The notes below the pieces were generated by a model. The model was not told where the DNA came from. It searched no databases and was given only the letters and a program-made list of their open reading frames with translations. A DNA stretch of 64,000 nt. Origin: Jiella soli (GTDB lineage: Bacteria; Pseudomonadota; Alphaproteobacteria; Rhizobiales; Rhizobiaceae). Below are positions 16,641 through 26,054 of this stretch, piece after piece (the stretch's first letter is position 1; each line of letters opens with the position of its first letter). The position numbers and the translations under genes are program-made. The stretch lies in assembly GCF_020615385.1 (NCBI RefSeq), contig NZ_JAJAVB010000019.1, positions 1 through 64,000 of the forward strand, given 5' to 3'.

Positions 16641-17559
16641 CGAAGAACTCCTGCGCCGGATCGATCCTCTCGTCGATCTTGACGACATATTTGTCGCGCG
16701 AGCGGCCGACCTGGGCCCTGAAGAGAGGCCGGTCCTCGCACTGCACCGAGATGAGGCTGGTGAGAGCCACATCGAGCGAGACCGTACTGCCCACCCGGAA
16801 GGTACCGACCTGCGACAGCGGGATCTTCTTCTTGCACAGCACCGCCTCGAGGCGCAGATCGCTCCGCGCGAAGCTCGCTTCGATTGCCTTCGACCAAGTC
16901 TCGTCGGGATCGAGCTGCTGGGGCTCCGGCGGAACCGCGAGGTAGCGGCGATGCGGCGCGAAGAAGGCGATCGGTAGGGCGATCGAGACCGGCGTCTCGA
17001 AGTCCGCCACCACGAGCTTGAAGCGGAACAGCACGAAGCGGCCGGGGTTCTCGCCCATCGCCTCGGCGAGCTCTGCGGCGTCGGTGAATTCCTCCGCACT
17101 CAGATGCAACTCGCCAAATGGCTCGAAGATCGGCTCCGCCGCTTCCAGAATGGTCGCCAGGGCGAGCTTCATCAGCCGCTTGTCGAGCACGGTCGGGCTG
17201 CGCGAATCGGCGACAGCGGCCGACGGCTCGGCGCCGAAGAAGGCGGCGATCACCGCCTCGATCGCGGTTCTCGGCAGGAGCGCAAAACCCGGATGGGCAA
17301 AGCGCCGCGATTCGATCGGGGCGAGGAGGCCGGCCTTGACCGCCGGATCGTCCAGCTCGGGGATGTCCTCGATCTCGCATTCGGAAAATTCCATCTCGAC
17401 CGCCTGCACGCAGAGCGACGACAGGCGCTCCTGCGTCGCGGCGGCCCAGTCCTCGGCCATGCGCAGCAGTCGCGGAAGGCGGCGGGGGTCGATCTCGGAC
17501 GCGCTGCGAAGGCGCGCGCCGATATCTGCCGGATCGGAGGCCAGTGCGGTTTCGCTCAT
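16621..17559 (-). CDS. fliM: Flagellar motor switch protein FliM
   Basis: 312 residues, within the family range. It has the FliM middle domain (FALLPRTAIEAVIAAFFGAE, DKRLMKLALATILEAAEPIF, FVLFRFKLVVADFETPVSIALPIAFFAP) and a C-terminal SpoA-type domain (KKKIPLSQVGTFRVGSTVSLDVAL). The N-terminus does not show the LSQxEIDALL peptide that binds phospho-CheY in enterobacteria, so switching may use a different contact. It lies 4 bases after motA and overlaps the next gene. Confidence 0.92.
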   Translation of the reverse strand: MSETALASDPADIGARLRSASEIDPRRLPRLLRMAEDWAAATQERLSSLCVQAVEMEFSECEIEDIPELDDPAVKAGLLAPIESRRFAHPGFALLPRTAIEAVIAAFFGAEPSAAVADSRSPTVLDKRLMKLALATILEAAEPIFEPFGELHLSAEEFTDAAELAEAMGENPGRFVLFRFKLVVADFETPVSIALPIAFFAPHRRYLAVPPEPQQLDPDETWSKAIEASFARSDLRLEAVLCKKKIPLSQVGTFRVGSTVSLDVALTSLISVQCEDRPLFRAQVGRSRDKYVVKIDERIDPAQEFFDDILSD

Positions 17560-17563
17560 GATC

Positions 17564-18427
17564 CTACGCGCCCGCGCCGCCGCCGATCGTCTCGCTCTCG
17601 ACCTGGTCGATGGACGGCCGGTCGTGGGATGAGATCGTCTTGCGTCCGTATTCGAGCGCGACCTGCGGCATCGCGCCGTTCATGTAGGCGATCAGCGTCG
17701 ACTTCACGATGATGTAGACCCGGCATTGCTTGTCCCGGACATATTTGATTTTGCTCGAGATCGGACCGACGACGCCGTAGGAGAAGAACACGCCGGCGAA
17801 GGTGCCGACGAGAGCGGCGCCGATCAGGTGGCCCAGCACTTCCGGCGACTGGTCGAGCGCGCCCATGGCCTTGATGACGCCGAGCACGGCGGCGACAATG
17901 CCGAGCGCCGGCAGACCGTCGGCCATGTCCTGCATGGCCATCTTCGGCTTCAATGCGTCGTGCTTGATCGTCTCGATCTCTTCCTCCATCAGCGCCTCGA
18001 TCTCGTGCGGACGCGCATTGCCGATGATGATCAGGCGGCAATAGTCGCAGATGAAGTTCAGCATCGAGATGTTCTTCAGGATGTTCGGATAGGCCTGGAA
18101 GATCGTCGACTCCTTGGGATCGTCGATATGGGCCTCGACTTCCGAGCGCGACTTCGAGCGCATCTCGCGCATCAGCGAGTGCAGCAGGCCGAGGACTTCG
18201 AGATAGTCCTTCTGCTTCGGGATCTGGTTCTTGAAGGCTTCGCCAGCAGCCTTGCCGGTGTCCTTGATCGTCTTCATCGAATTGCCGACGATGAACGTAC
18301 CGATCGAGGAGCCCAGAATGATGACGTACTCGAAAGGCTGAACCAGAACCTCAAGGTGGCCGCCCATCGCGACGAAGCCGCCGAGAAGGCAACCCAACGT
18401 CACGACCAACCCAATCACAATGCCCAT
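17564..18427 (-). CDS. motA: Flagellar motor stator protein MotA
   Basis: 287 residues from the ATG at 18427 ([50 protein letters not shown]); the frame is open upstream but starts there would precede the first membrane helix with unrelated sequence. Four membrane helices, a cytoplasmic loop with the charged residues that contact FliG, and the family stretches [51 protein letters not shown]. It forms the proton channel with MotB, which is not in this window. First gene of motA-fliM-DUF6468-fliN-fliG-flhB. Confidence 0.95.
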   Translation of the reverse strand: MGIVIGLVVTLGCLLGGFVAMGGHLEVLVQPFEYVIILGSSIGTFIVGNSMKTIKDTGKAAGEAFKNQIPKQKDYLEVLGLLHSLMREMRSKSRSEVEAHIDDPKESTIFQAYPNILKNISMLNFICDYCRLIIIGNARPHEIEALMEEEIETIKHDALKPKMAMQDMADGLPALGIVAAVLGVIKAMGALDQSPEVLGHLIGAALVGTFAGVFFSYGVVGPISSKIKYVRDKQCRVYIIVKSTLIAYMNGAMPQVALEYGRKTISSHDRPSIDQVESETIGGGAGA

Positions 18428-18691
18428 GCTCAACCCCAGTGAGTGTCTGTCGAAGCTGGCGTAGGCAGATGCGCTTGTGCGAGCCTTGTCCGCACACCCT
18501 GAATGTGGCGAAGACGACGCGAGGCTTGCGGAACAGGCTGAGACAAGGATTAGCGGGGATTGTCTGGGCGGCGACGGAGCTTCGCGTCCGCACGGATTCG
18601 CGATCCCGCTCCAGTCGCTCAATCGCCGCACCAGACTGCCGAAACGCGATCGCACGCTCGGCCGGTGCCATGACCGCCGGAGCCCTGCCCC
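18428..18691. promoter_or_regulatory. Divergent promoter region between motA and the DUF1217 gene
   Basis: 264 non-coding bases from which two flagellar units diverge: motA-flhB on the minus strand and DUF1217-flgF-fliI on the plus strand. No open frame with a ribosome-binding site is visible and no obvious promoter box could be identified by eye. Confidence 0.4.
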
Positions 18692-19471
18692 ATGCTGGAT
18701 GCCACGACCAGTTACTCGCTGATCACCCGGGACCTGGACGCCGCCCTTAAGCGGACCGCACAGGACCCGACGGTCGAGCGGGCGACGGACAAATATCTCG
18801 AGAAGATCGGCCAGATCACCTCGGTCGACGAGTTCCTCGCCGATCCCGACGTCTACGGCTATGCGATGAAGGCGTTTGGTCTGGAAGACATGACCTACGC
18901 CAAGGCGTTCATGCGCAAGGTGCTGACCGAGGGCGTCTCGGATACCGCCTCCTTCGCCAACCAGCTGACCGATACGCGTTACAAGGAATTTGCGAGCGCC
19001 TTCAACTTCGCAGCTCTCGGCCCCGCGGCGACGCAGACCGATGCGGCGCAGACAGGCGTCGTCGACCAGTATGTCCGCCAGACGCTCGAGACGAACACCG
19101 GCGAGGACAGCGAGGGCGCCAGGCTCGCCCTCTATTTCGACCGGCAGGCCTCATCGATCACCAGCTATTACAACATCCTGGCCGACGACGCGCTTCTGAA
19201 GGTCATGCAGGTCACCTTCGGAATTCCCGCAGAGACCGCCAATATGGATATCGACAAGCAGGCCGACCTCTACGCCAAGTTCGTCGACCTCGCCGACTTC
19301 CAGGATCCTGCCAAGGTGCAGGACCTGATGACGCGGTTCACCGCCATGTACGACGCGACCGAGACCACTGCGAGCGCCAGCAACCCTTCGCTGTCGCTGT
19401 TCTCGTCGTCATCGAGCAGCATCGACGGTGACCTCCTTCTGACCCTGCAAAGCTACCGGACGGCCTTCTGA
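18692..19471 (+). CDS. DUF1217-domain flagellar-cluster protein
   Basis: 259 residues, soluble, no signal. The sequence ([72 protein letters not shown]) has the repeat-like pattern of DUF1217 proteins, which occur directly upstream of flgF in rhizobial flagellar clusters (orf38 of Sinorhizobium). The C-terminus has a low-complexity Ser run ([11 protein letters not shown]). Its stop is 2 bases before flgF. Function not established; the secretion-substrate-like composition and position suggest an export or rod/hook accessory. Confidence 0.85.
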   Translation: MLDATTSYSLITRDLDAALKRTAQDPTVERATDKYLEKIGQITSVDEFLADPDVYGYAMKAFGLEDMTYAKAFMRKVLTEGVSDTASFANQLTDTRYKEFASAFNFAALGPAATQTDAAQTGVVDQYVRQTLETNTGEDSEGARLALYFDRQASSITSYYNILADDALLKVMQVTFGIPAETANMDIDKQADLYAKFVDLADFQDPAKVQDLMTRFTAMYDATETTASASNPSLSLFSSSSSSIDGDLLLTLQSYRTAF

Positions 19472-19473
19472 CC

Positions 19474-20208
19474 ATGGACGCATCGCTCGCCCCAGCCCTT
19501 TCGGCGCAGCTCGCCATCGAGAAACGCCTCGATACGCTTGCCAACAACCTCGCCAATTCCCGCACCGTGGGTTTTCGCGCCGAGGAGGTAAAGTTCGAGG
19601 AGTATGTCAAGCAGTCGGCCGAGTTCAACGGCGACCCGACCAGCCTCGCCTCCGCGGGCACGACCTATCTGTCGACCGACGCCGGCGAGATCACCCAGAC
19701 CGGCAACCCGCTCGACCTCGCGGTGGCCGGCGACGCCTATTTCGCCTATCAGGGCGCCAACGGCCCGATCTACACGCGCGACGGCCGGATGCGGATCAAC
19801 CAGGCCGGCCAGATCGAGACGCTGACCGGCAAGGCGCTGCTCGACGTCGGCGGCGCGCCGCTGCAGATCGACCCGAATGGCGGGCGGATCTACGTCGCCC
19901 GTGACGGAATGATCACGCAGAACGGCGTCCAGGTCGGTGCGGTCGGCCTGTTCGCGATTCCGGCCACGGCCAAGCTGACCCGCGCCGACACCTCCGGCAT
20001 CGTGCCCGACCAGGCCGCCCAGCCGGTCATCGACTTCGCCCAGGCCGGCGTGATGCAGGGCTATGTCGAAGGCGCCAACGTCAATCCCATCCTGGAGATG
20101 ACCCGGCTGATCACGCTGCAGCGCGCCTTCGAAAGCGCCGCCAATCTCGTCCAGTCCAACGAGCATAGCCTCACAGACGCCATCCAGACCCTCGGAGGCA
20201 CATCTTGA
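19474..20208 (+). CDS. flgF: Proximal rod protein FlgF
   Basis: 244 residues. N-terminal SAQLAIEKRLDTLANNLANSRTVGFRAEEVKFEEYV is the rod signature; a central domain has GNPLDLAVAGDAYFAYQGANGPIYTRDGRM; the C-terminus has NVNPILEMTRLITLQRAFESAANLVQSNE. FlgF sits between the proximal and distal rod. The stop codon overlaps the TTG start of fliI. Confidence 0.93.
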   Translation: MDASLAPALSAQLAIEKRLDTLANNLANSRTVGFRAEEVKFEEYVKQSAEFNGDPTSLASAGTTYLSTDAGEITQTGNPLDLAVAGDAYFAYQGANGPIYTRDGRMRINQAGQIETLTGKALLDVGGAPLQIDPNGGRIYVARDGMITQNGVQVGAVGLFAIPATAKLTRADTSGIVPDQAAQPVIDFAQAGVMQGYVEGANVNPILEMTRLITLQRAFESAANLVQSNEHSLTDAIQTLGGTS

Positions 20209-21554
20209 CCGCCCAGACCGCCAGCATCTTCGACATCTCGCCGCTCGAGGCCCCGTGCATCGCGGTGTCCGGACGCATCATCGACGTCGCGCCGCAGGCC
20301 TTCCGCGTCGCCGGCCTGTCGCCCTTCGTGCGCCTCGGCGACTGCATCGCCTGCCCCGGCGACAAGGGTGACGAGATCGGCGAGGTGGTCCGCATCGAGG
20401 CCGACAGCCTGACCGTCAAGCCATTCGGCATCCGCTCCACCCTTGGCGTCAAGTCGGCGGCCCGGCGGATCGGGCCCTTCACCGTCGCGCCGACCCCGAA
20501 CTGGAAGGGCCGCGTCGTCAACGCCTTCGGCCAGCCCTATGACGGGATCGGCCCGCTGGCCCGCGGCATCGACGAGCGCGCCGCCGACAGCGCGCCGCCC
20601 CCGGCCCTGAAGCGCGGCCGCGTCGGCGAGCCGGTGCAGACCGGCATCCGGGCGATCGACATCTTCACGCCATTGATCAAGGGCCAGCGCATCGGCATCT
20701 TCGCCGGCTCCGGCGTCGGCAAGTCGACGCTGATGGGCATGCTGTCGCGGGCGCAGGGCTTCGATACCGTCGTCGTCGCCCTGGTCGGCGAGCGCGGCCG
20801 CGAGGTGCGCGAATTCCTCGAAGAGACCATGGAAGGCGGCCTCGACAAGCTGGTTACCGTCGTGGCGACCGGCGACGAGAGCCCGATGATGCGGCGGCTG
20901 GCGCCGCGCACGGCGACGGCGATCGCCGAATATTACCGCGACCAGGGCGAGAACGTCCTGCTCATCGTCGACAGCGTCACCCGTCTCGCCCATGCGGCGC
21001 GGGACGTGGCGCTCGCCGCGGGCGAGCCGCCGGTCGCACGCGGCTATCCGCCCAGCGTCTTCTCCGAACTGCCGCAGCTTCTGGAGCGCGCGGGCCCCGG
21101 CCTCGACGGCTCCGGCACGATCACCGGCGTCTTCTCCGTGCTCGTCGACGGCGACGACCACAACGACCCGATCGCCGACGCCATCCGCGGCACGCTCGAC
21201 GGCCACATCGTGCTCGATCGGGCGATCGCCGAGCAGGGCCGCTTCCCGGCGGTCGACGTCCTGAAGTCGATCTCGCGCCTGGCCGACCGTGCCTGGAGCA
21301 AGCAGGAGCGCGAACTGGTCACCCGGCTGCGCTCGATGATCTCGCGCTTCGAGGACACGCGCGACCTGCGCCTTCTCGGCGGCTACCAGCGCGGCAGCGA
21401 CCAGACGCTCGACCAGGCGGTGGATCTCGTCCCGCACATTTACGACTATCTGATCCAGCATCCGGGCGATTCCTCGAGCGGGGCGCCGTTCAAGGATCTG
21501 TCGAAGAAGCTGAAGGAATGCTTCGCCGCGACGGCGCCGGCCCAGGCGAAGTGA
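20205..21554 (+). CDS. fliI: Flagellar export ATPase FliI (TTG start)
   Basis: 449 residues; hexameric ATPase of flagellar type III export. Walker A GSGVGKST is at residues 168-175, with the downstream family stretches GERGREVREFLEE, VVVATGDESPMMRRLAPRTATAIAEYYRDQGENVLLIVDSVTRLAHAARDVALAAGEPP and FSELPQLLERAGP. The start is TTG at 20205, its last two bases lying within the flgF stop TGA, with GGAGG 6 bases upstream; no other start fits. The rare codon and the overlap suggest tight coupling to flgF and modest translation. Followed by a hairpin terminator. Confidence 0.95.
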   Translation: MTAQTASIFDISPLEAPCIAVSGRIIDVAPQAFRVAGLSPFVRLGDCIACPGDKGDEIGEVVRIEADSLTVKPFGIRSTLGVKSAARRIGPFTVAPTPNWKGRVVNAFGQPYDGIGPLARGIDERAADSAPPPALKRGRVGEPVQTGIRAIDIFTPLIKGQRIGIFAGSGVGKSTLMGMLSRAQGFDTVVVALVGERGREVREFLEETMEGGLDKLVTVVATGDESPMMRRLAPRTATAIAEYYRDQGENVLLIVDSVTRLAHAARDVALAAGEPPVARGYPPSVFSELPQLLERAGPGLDGSGTITGVFSVLVDGDDHNDPIADAIRGTLDGHIVLDRAIAEQGRFPAVDVLKSISRLADRAWSKQERELVTRLRSMISRFEDTRDLRLLGGYQRGSDQTLDQAVDLVPHIYDYLIQHPGDSSSGAPFKDLSKKLKECFAATAPAQAK

Positions 21555-21562
21555 CTTAACGT

Positions 21563-21594
21563 GGCCGTCCCCTCCCCTCGTGGAGCGGACGGCC
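21563..21594 (+). terminator. Candidate terminator after fliI
   Basis: GGCCGTCC (21563-21570) pairs perfectly with GGACGGCC (21587-21594), 8 bases past the fliI stop. A short CCTTTAG follows on the plus strand, so the U-tract is weak. Confidence 0.5.
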
Positions 21595-21808
21595 GACCTT
21601 TAGTAAGCCCCGGCCCGCCCTCTCGGCCACCACCGGTCCGATGAACAGGCGGCAGCTCGATATAACCGTAAGATTATGACAACGGTCGGTTCTGACGATC
21701 GTCCGGGCTTTCTCGGGGCGATGCTTTGACAATTGCGCCCGGTTTCCTCAGATGGCCGGCGACCGGCTGCATTCGGCTCGCCGGCGAGAGGAAACGACAG
21801 GCAACGTC

Positions 21809-22918
21809 ATGACCAAACCTCCCTTCAAGGCCGACCATGTCGGCAGCTTTCTGCGGCCCCAGCGTCTTCAGGAGGCGCGCGCGAAATTCGCCGACGGCAA
21901 GCTCGACGCCGCCGAGCTGCGCGCTCTCGAAGACGAGTGCATCCGCGAGCTGGTGAAGAAGGAGGAATCCGTCGGCCTCAAGGGCATCACCGACGGCGAG
22001 TTCCGCCGCACCTTCTTCCATGTGGACTTCCTGGAGAAACTCGACGGCGTCGAGGTCACCTATGGCGAGTTCAAGACGCATTTCCGCAAAGACGACGGCA
22101 CCGAGGTCGGCTTCGCGCCGCCGACCATGCATGTGCGCGACAAGCTGAAGCATTCGATGCCGATCCAGGGCGCCGACTTCGACTTCCTGAAGTCCGTCGT
22201 CACCCAGACGCCGAAGGTCTCGATCCCCGCCCCGTCCATGCTGCATTTCCGCGGCGGGCGCCAGGTGATCTCCGAGACCGCCTATCCCGATCTCGAAGAC
22301 TTCTACCAGGATCTCACCGCCGCCTATCGCGAGGAGATCCAGGACCTCGCCGATCGCGGCTGCCGCTATCTGCAGATGGACGACACCAATCTCGCCTATC
22401 TGTGCGACCCAAAGATCCGCGAGGAGACCGCCAAGCGCGGCGACGATCCGGACACGCTGACCCGGCTCTACTGCCGGCTCGTCAACGACGCGATCAAGGA
22501 CCGGCCGTCCGACATGGTGATCTCGGTCCATCTGTGTCGCGGCAACTTCAAGAGCGCCTGGGTCGCGCAAGGCGGCTACGAGCCGGTCGCCGAGATCCTG
22601 TTCAACGAGATGGCGATCGACGGCTTCTTCCTCGAATATGACGACGAGCGTTCGGGCGACTTCGCGCCGCTGCGCCACATGCCGAAGGGAAAGACCGTCG
22701 TGCTCGGCCTGATGTCGTCGAAATCCCGCAATGTCGAGCCGGCCGATCTCGTCAAGAAGCGTATCGACGAAGCCTCGCAATATGTCGACCTCGACCAGTG
22801 CGCGCTGTCGCACCAGTGCGGCTTCTCCTCGACCGCCCACGGCAACGACCTCACCGAGGACGACCAGTGGCGCAAGCTCGAGCGCTGCGTGGAAGTAGCG
22901 AACGCCGTCTGGGGCTGA
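21809..22918 (+). CDS. MetE C-terminal-type homocysteine methyltransferase family protein
   Basis: 369 residues from the ATG at 21809 (MTKPPFKADHVGSFLRP), with GAGAGGAAA upstream; an earlier in-frame ATG at 21752 lacks the family start. This is the catalytic-barrel-only form of cobalamin-independent methionine synthase (YxjG/YxjH group). Zinc ligands are expected in HLCRGN (His and Cys) and CGF near the C-terminus, and ITDGEFRRTFFHVDFL and QMDDTNLAYL are family stretches. It lacks the N-terminal folate half, so the methyl donor is probably not triglutamyl-methyltetrahydrofolate; a small methylated compound is possible. I looked for a SAM riboswitch in the 254-base leader and could not recognise one. 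Single-gene unit. Confidence 0.85.
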   Translation: MTKPPFKADHVGSFLRPQRLQEARAKFADGKLDAAELRALEDECIRELVKKEESVGLKGITDGEFRRTFFHVDFLEKLDGVEVTYGEFKTHFRKDDGTEVGFAPPTMHVRDKLKHSMPIQGADFDFLKSVVTQTPKVSIPAPSMLHFRGGRQVISETAYPDLEDFYQDLTAAYREEIQDLADRGCRYLQMDDTNLAYLCDPKIREETAKRGDDPDTLTRLYCRLVNDAIKDRPSDMVISVHLCRGNFKSAWVAQGGYEPVAEILFNEMAIDGFFLEYDDERSGDFAPLRHMPKGKTVVLGLMSSKSRNVEPADLVKKRIDEASQYVDLDQCALSHQCGFSSTAHGNDLTEDDQWRKLERCVEVANAVWG

Positions 22919-22938
22919 GCCCTTCACGTCGCAGGGAA

Positions 22939-22963
22939 GTGCCGGGCCGCGAACGCCCGGCAC
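22939..22963. terminator. Bidirectional hairpin between convergent genes
   Basis: GTGCCGGGC and its perfect complement GCCCGGCAC, 9-bp stem with a 7-base loop, lying 21 bases past the methyltransferase stop and 57 bases past the end of the convergent FlgC-like gene. U-tracts are poor on both sides. Confidence 0.5.
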
Positions 22964-23019
22964 GTTGCGCCGAACGGCCGGGCTCACCGAGCAGGATCAG
23001 GGGGCGAGCCCCTCGCCGA

Positions 23020-23457
23020 TCAGTCGATCGTCTTCAGCAGGCTGACGATCATCGCGTCAGAGGCCCTGAACACCGCCACGCTCGCCTCGAAGCCCTGCAC
23101 CGCGGAGACCTGTTCGACCGTCTCGCGCAGCGGGTCGACATTGGGCGCGGCGACGAAACCGTCGGCATTGGCATAGGGCGCCGACGGCTCGTATTCCTCG
23201 GAATAGGACGGCAGGCGCGGCTCTGCCCGGACCGCGACGCCGCTATGGGTGTCGTGACCCGAAATGGCGGTCTGCACCGCGTCGAGCGCCTGATAGACCT
23301 GCGGACCACCGCCCACCGCGACGGTCGGGATCGGCTGCGAAGCGGGCGTCGCCGGCACGATACCCCGGGTCGAGGAATTGGCGATATTGGATGCGCTGAC
23401 CTCCAGCCGGGTCATCGCCGCATTCATTCCGGAAACCGGGATCGACATTGCGCTCAT
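23020..23457 (-). CDS. Orphan FlgC-like rod/hook-family protein
   Basis: 145 residues from the ATG at 23457 (MSAMSIPVSGMNAAMTRLEVSASNIANSSTRGIVP). The N-terminus has the flagellar rod signature (SGMNAA...ASNIANS) and the C-terminus the FlgC-type coil (DGFVAAPNVDPLRETVEQVSAVQGFEASVAVFRASDAMIVSLLK). The middle is shorter and more Pro-rich than FlgC, and the DPYQR segment is missing. A true flgC exists at 11747-12163, so this is a second, diverged member outside the flagellar operons. It could be an extra rod/hook component or a non-flagellar relic. No strong ribosome-binding site seen. Confidence 0.75.
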   Translation of the reverse strand: MSAMSIPVSGMNAAMTRLEVSASNIANSSTRGIVPATPASQPIPTVAVGGGPQVYQALDAVQTAISGHDTHSGVAVRAEPRLPSYSEEYEPSAPYANADGFVAAPNVDPLRETVEQVSAVQGFEASVAVFRASDAMIVSLLKTID

Positions 23458-23555
23458 GTCCAAAGCGTAGCGGCCGGACCTCGACGAAGCGTCAAGACCG
23501 GCCGCAGCATTTGAGTCGAATTCCGGTTGTCCAGGGCAGACCGGTGCATGCCCTC

Positions 23556-24776
23556 TCAGGCAGATCCGTCGATCGCTCCGATCGCCCGGATCGCCCCGCG
23601 CAGCGCGGCAAGGCCTCGCATGCGTCCGATCAGCGGATAGCCGGGATGAGTGCCGCGGCCGAGATCGGCGAGGAGTTCGTGGCCGTGGTCGGGCCGCATC
23701 GGGATCTGCCAATCCGCCCGCCCCTCGCCCTTGCGCCGCCGCTCCTCGGCGAGCAGCACGCGCAGGAGCGCGATCATGTCGGTGTCGCCATCCAGATGGT
23801 CGGCTTCCTCGAAGGAGCCGTCGGCGTCCTTGGCGACGTTCCTCAAATGCGCGAAATGGATCTTGTCGGCAAAGCGGCGGGCGATCGCGACGACATCGTT
23901 CGCAGGACCCGCGCCGAGCGAACCGGAGCACAGCGTCAGGCCGTTCGCTACGGACGGCACGGCGTCGAGAATGAAGGCGATGTCCTCTTCGCTTGAAACG
24001 ACGCGCGGCAGGCCGAAGACCGGCCGCGGTGGATCGTCCGGATGGACGCAGAGCCTGATGCCGGCCTCTTCCGCCGTCGGCACGACCGCTTCGAGGAAGC
24101 GCTTGTAGTTCGCCCTGATGTCGTCCTTGGTGATGCCCTTGTAGCGCGCCAGGACCTCGCGAAGCCCCGGCACGTCGTAGCGCTCATAGGCGCCGGGGAG
24201 ACCCGCCATGATGGCGGTCAGCAGCCTCTCGCGATCTGCCGGCGACGAGGCGTCGATCCAGGCCTTGGCGCGTTCGATGACGTCCGGCGCGAAATCGGCC
24301 TCCGCGCCCGGCCGCTCCAGCATAAAGACGTCGAAGGCCGCGAAGTCCTGCATGTTGAAGCGCAGCGAGGTGCCGCCACCGGCGAGCGGATGCGCCAGCT
24401 CGGTGCGCGTCCAGTCGAGCAGCGGCATGAAATTGTAGCAGACGGTCGAAATGCCGCAGGCGGCCAGATTCCTCAGCGAGATCCGGTAGGTCTCGTAGAG
24501 CGTCTCGAGATCGCCGCGGCCGCCGCTGCCGGCGAGCTTGATCTCCTCGTGCACCGGCAGGCTTTCGACCACCGTCCACTCCAGGCGGCCACCCGACTGC
24601 TCGCGCACAAGGGTCTGGCGCGCGGCGATCGCGTCCTTCTCCCAGACGAGGCCATAGGCGATCTCGTGGAGCGAGGTGACGATCTCCGAGGCCCCGGTCT
24701 GGACGATCTCGGAAAGGGCGATGCGGTCGGGGGGGCCGAACCAGCGGAAAGATTCTCGCAACGCGAAAGTCCTCAC
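23556..24776 (-). CDS. uxuA: Mannonate dehydratase UxuA
   Basis: 406 residues from GTG at 24776, which overlaps the dctM stop as GTGA. UxuA converts D-mannonate to 2-keto-3-deoxygluconate in glucuronate breakdown. Family features: FRWFGPPDRIALSEIVQTGA, VESLPVHEEIKLAG, ACGISTVCYNFMPLLDWTRT, LCVHPDDPPRP.FGLPRVVSS, TLCSGSLGAGP, FAHLRNV...SFEEADHLDGDTDM and MRPDHGHELL, which contain the metal-binding Cys and His residues. The gene is last in a TRAP-transporter operon, so the transporter probably imports a hexuronate or aldonate. Confidence 0.94.
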   Translation of the reverse strand: MRTFALRESFRWFGPPDRIALSEIVQTGASEIVTSLHEIAYGLVWEKDAIAARQTLVREQSGGRLEWTVVESLPVHEEIKLAGSGGRGDLETLYETYRISLRNLAACGISTVCYNFMPLLDWTRTELAHPLAGGGTSLRFNMQDFAAFDVFMLERPGAEADFAPDVIERAKAWIDASSPADRERLLTAIMAGLPGAYERYDVPGLREVLARYKGITKDDIRANYKRFLEAVVPTAEEAGIRLCVHPDDPPRPVFGLPRVVSSEEDIAFILDAVPSVANGLTLCSGSLGAGPANDVVAIARRFADKIHFAHLRNVAKDADGSFEEADHLDGDTDMIALLRVLLAEERRRKGEGRADWQIPMRPDHGHELLADLGRGTHPGYPLIGRMRGLAALRGAIRAIGAIDGSA

Positions 24777-26050
24777 ATCAAAAGGTTGGGCAGGAAGAGG
24801 ACGAGCCCCGGCGTGAAGGCCAGGAAGACGATGACGAGAAGGATCGCCGCGATGAACGGGATCGCCTCGACGACGTAGTCCTCGATCCTGCAGTCGAGAA
24901 TGCTGCAGACAGCGTACATGGCGACGCCGACCGGAGGCGTCATACCGCCGAGCGTGACCACGGTCATCATCAGGATGCCGAAATGCACGGGGTCGATGCC
25001 GAGCGGCTTGATGATGGGGATGAAGATCGGCGTCAACAGGAGGACGAGCACGGTCGCCTCGATGAACAGGCCGCAGACGAAGACGAAGATCAAGATCAGG
25101 AAGACGACGAGGATCGGTTCCTGGGTGAGGCCGAGCATGGCCTGCGCGATCGTCTGCGGCGCCTGTTCGAAGACGATGGCATAGCCGACCATGCCGGACA
25201 GGAGGATGATCAGTGTGATCACGCCGATGTCCTGAACGCTTTCGGCCAGCGCCTCCTGCAGGCTCGACCAGGTCAGCTCGCGATGGACGAAGGCGCCGAT
25301 GACGAAGGCGTAGACGACGGCGAAGGCTCCTACCTCGGACGCGGTGAAGATGCCCGAGCGGATGCCGACGAGCAGCGCGACCGGGAAGATCAGCGCCCAT
25401 TTCGCGCGCCAAAGCGCCCTCGACACCTTCGCCCAGGACGGCCGCTCCTTGGTGACGACCCCGTAGCCCTTCTTCTTGGCGAGGAACCAGACCGTCGCCA
25501 TCAGCGCGACCATCATCACGAAGCCGGGAATGACGCCGGCGAGAAACAGCCGGCCGATCGAGACGTTTCCGACGAAGCCGTAGAGGATGAGGCCGAGGCT
25601 CGGGGGGATGGTCGCGGTGATCAGCGAGCCGACGGCGATGGCGGCGGCGGTGAAGCCCTTGGAATAGCCGCTGGCGATCATTCCGGGGCCGAGGACGCGC
25701 GCTTCCATCGCCGCGTCGGCGACGGCCGAGCCGGAAACGCCGCCCATGAAGGTCGACAGGAGGATACAGACCTGCGCGAGGCCGCCGGCCATCCAGGAGA
25801 CGAGCGAGTTGGAGCAGTCGATCAGCCGCTCGGTAATGCCCGTCTTGTTCATCATGTGGCCGGCGAGGACGAAGAGCGGCACGGCGAGCAGCGGGAAGCT
25901 CTGCGAGGCCGAGGCGACCTGCTGAACCCCGATCGAGACCGGAATGAAATGGCTCGTGAGAAAGAAGGAGAAGCCCGCAATGCCGATGGCGAAGGCGATC
26001 GGCATGCCGGCGAGCATCAGCGCGAAGAAGATGACGGTGAGGAGCAGCAT
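24773..26050 (-). CDS. TRAP transporter large permease (DctM type)
   Basis: 425 residues, all hydrophobic, about 12 membrane helices. Typical DctM stretches: MPIAFAIGIAG near the N-terminus, LAVPLFVLAGHMMNKTGITERLI, GGVSGSAVADAAM (discontinuous helix), IPPSLGLILYG, and C-terminal GMTPPVGVAMYAVCSILDC. It couples sodium-driven uptake with DctQ and the binding protein DctP. It lies 4 bases after the small permease and overlaps uxuA, so all are one operon. Confidence 0.95.
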   Translation of the reverse strand: MLLLTVIFFALMLAGMPIAFAIGIAGFSFFLTSHFIPVSIGVQQVASASQSFPLLAVPLFVLAGHMMNKTGITERLIDCSNSLVSWMAGGLAQVCILLSTFMGGVSGSAVADAAMEARVLGPGMIASGYSKGFTAAAIAVGSLITATIPPSLGLILYGFVGNVSIGRLFLAGVIPGFVMMVALMATVWFLAKKKGYGVVTKERPSWAKVSRALWRAKWALIFPVALLVGIRSGIFTASEVGAFAVVYAFVIGAFVHRELTWSSLQEALAESVQDIGVITLIILLSGMVGYAIVFEQAPQTIAQAMLGLTQEPILVVFLILIFVFVCGLFIEATVLVLLLTPIFIPIIKPLGIDPVHFGILMMTVVTLGGMTPPVGVAMYAVCSILDCRIEDYVVEAIPFIAAILLVIVFLAFTPGLVLFLPNLLM

Positions 26051-26054
26051 GACG

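Noticed and set aside
21555-21808. SAM riboswitch upstream of the MetE-type gene
   Set aside because: I looked for SAM-I and SAM-II core elements and could not match them; only the fliI terminator hairpin is clear. A covariance-model search would be decisive.
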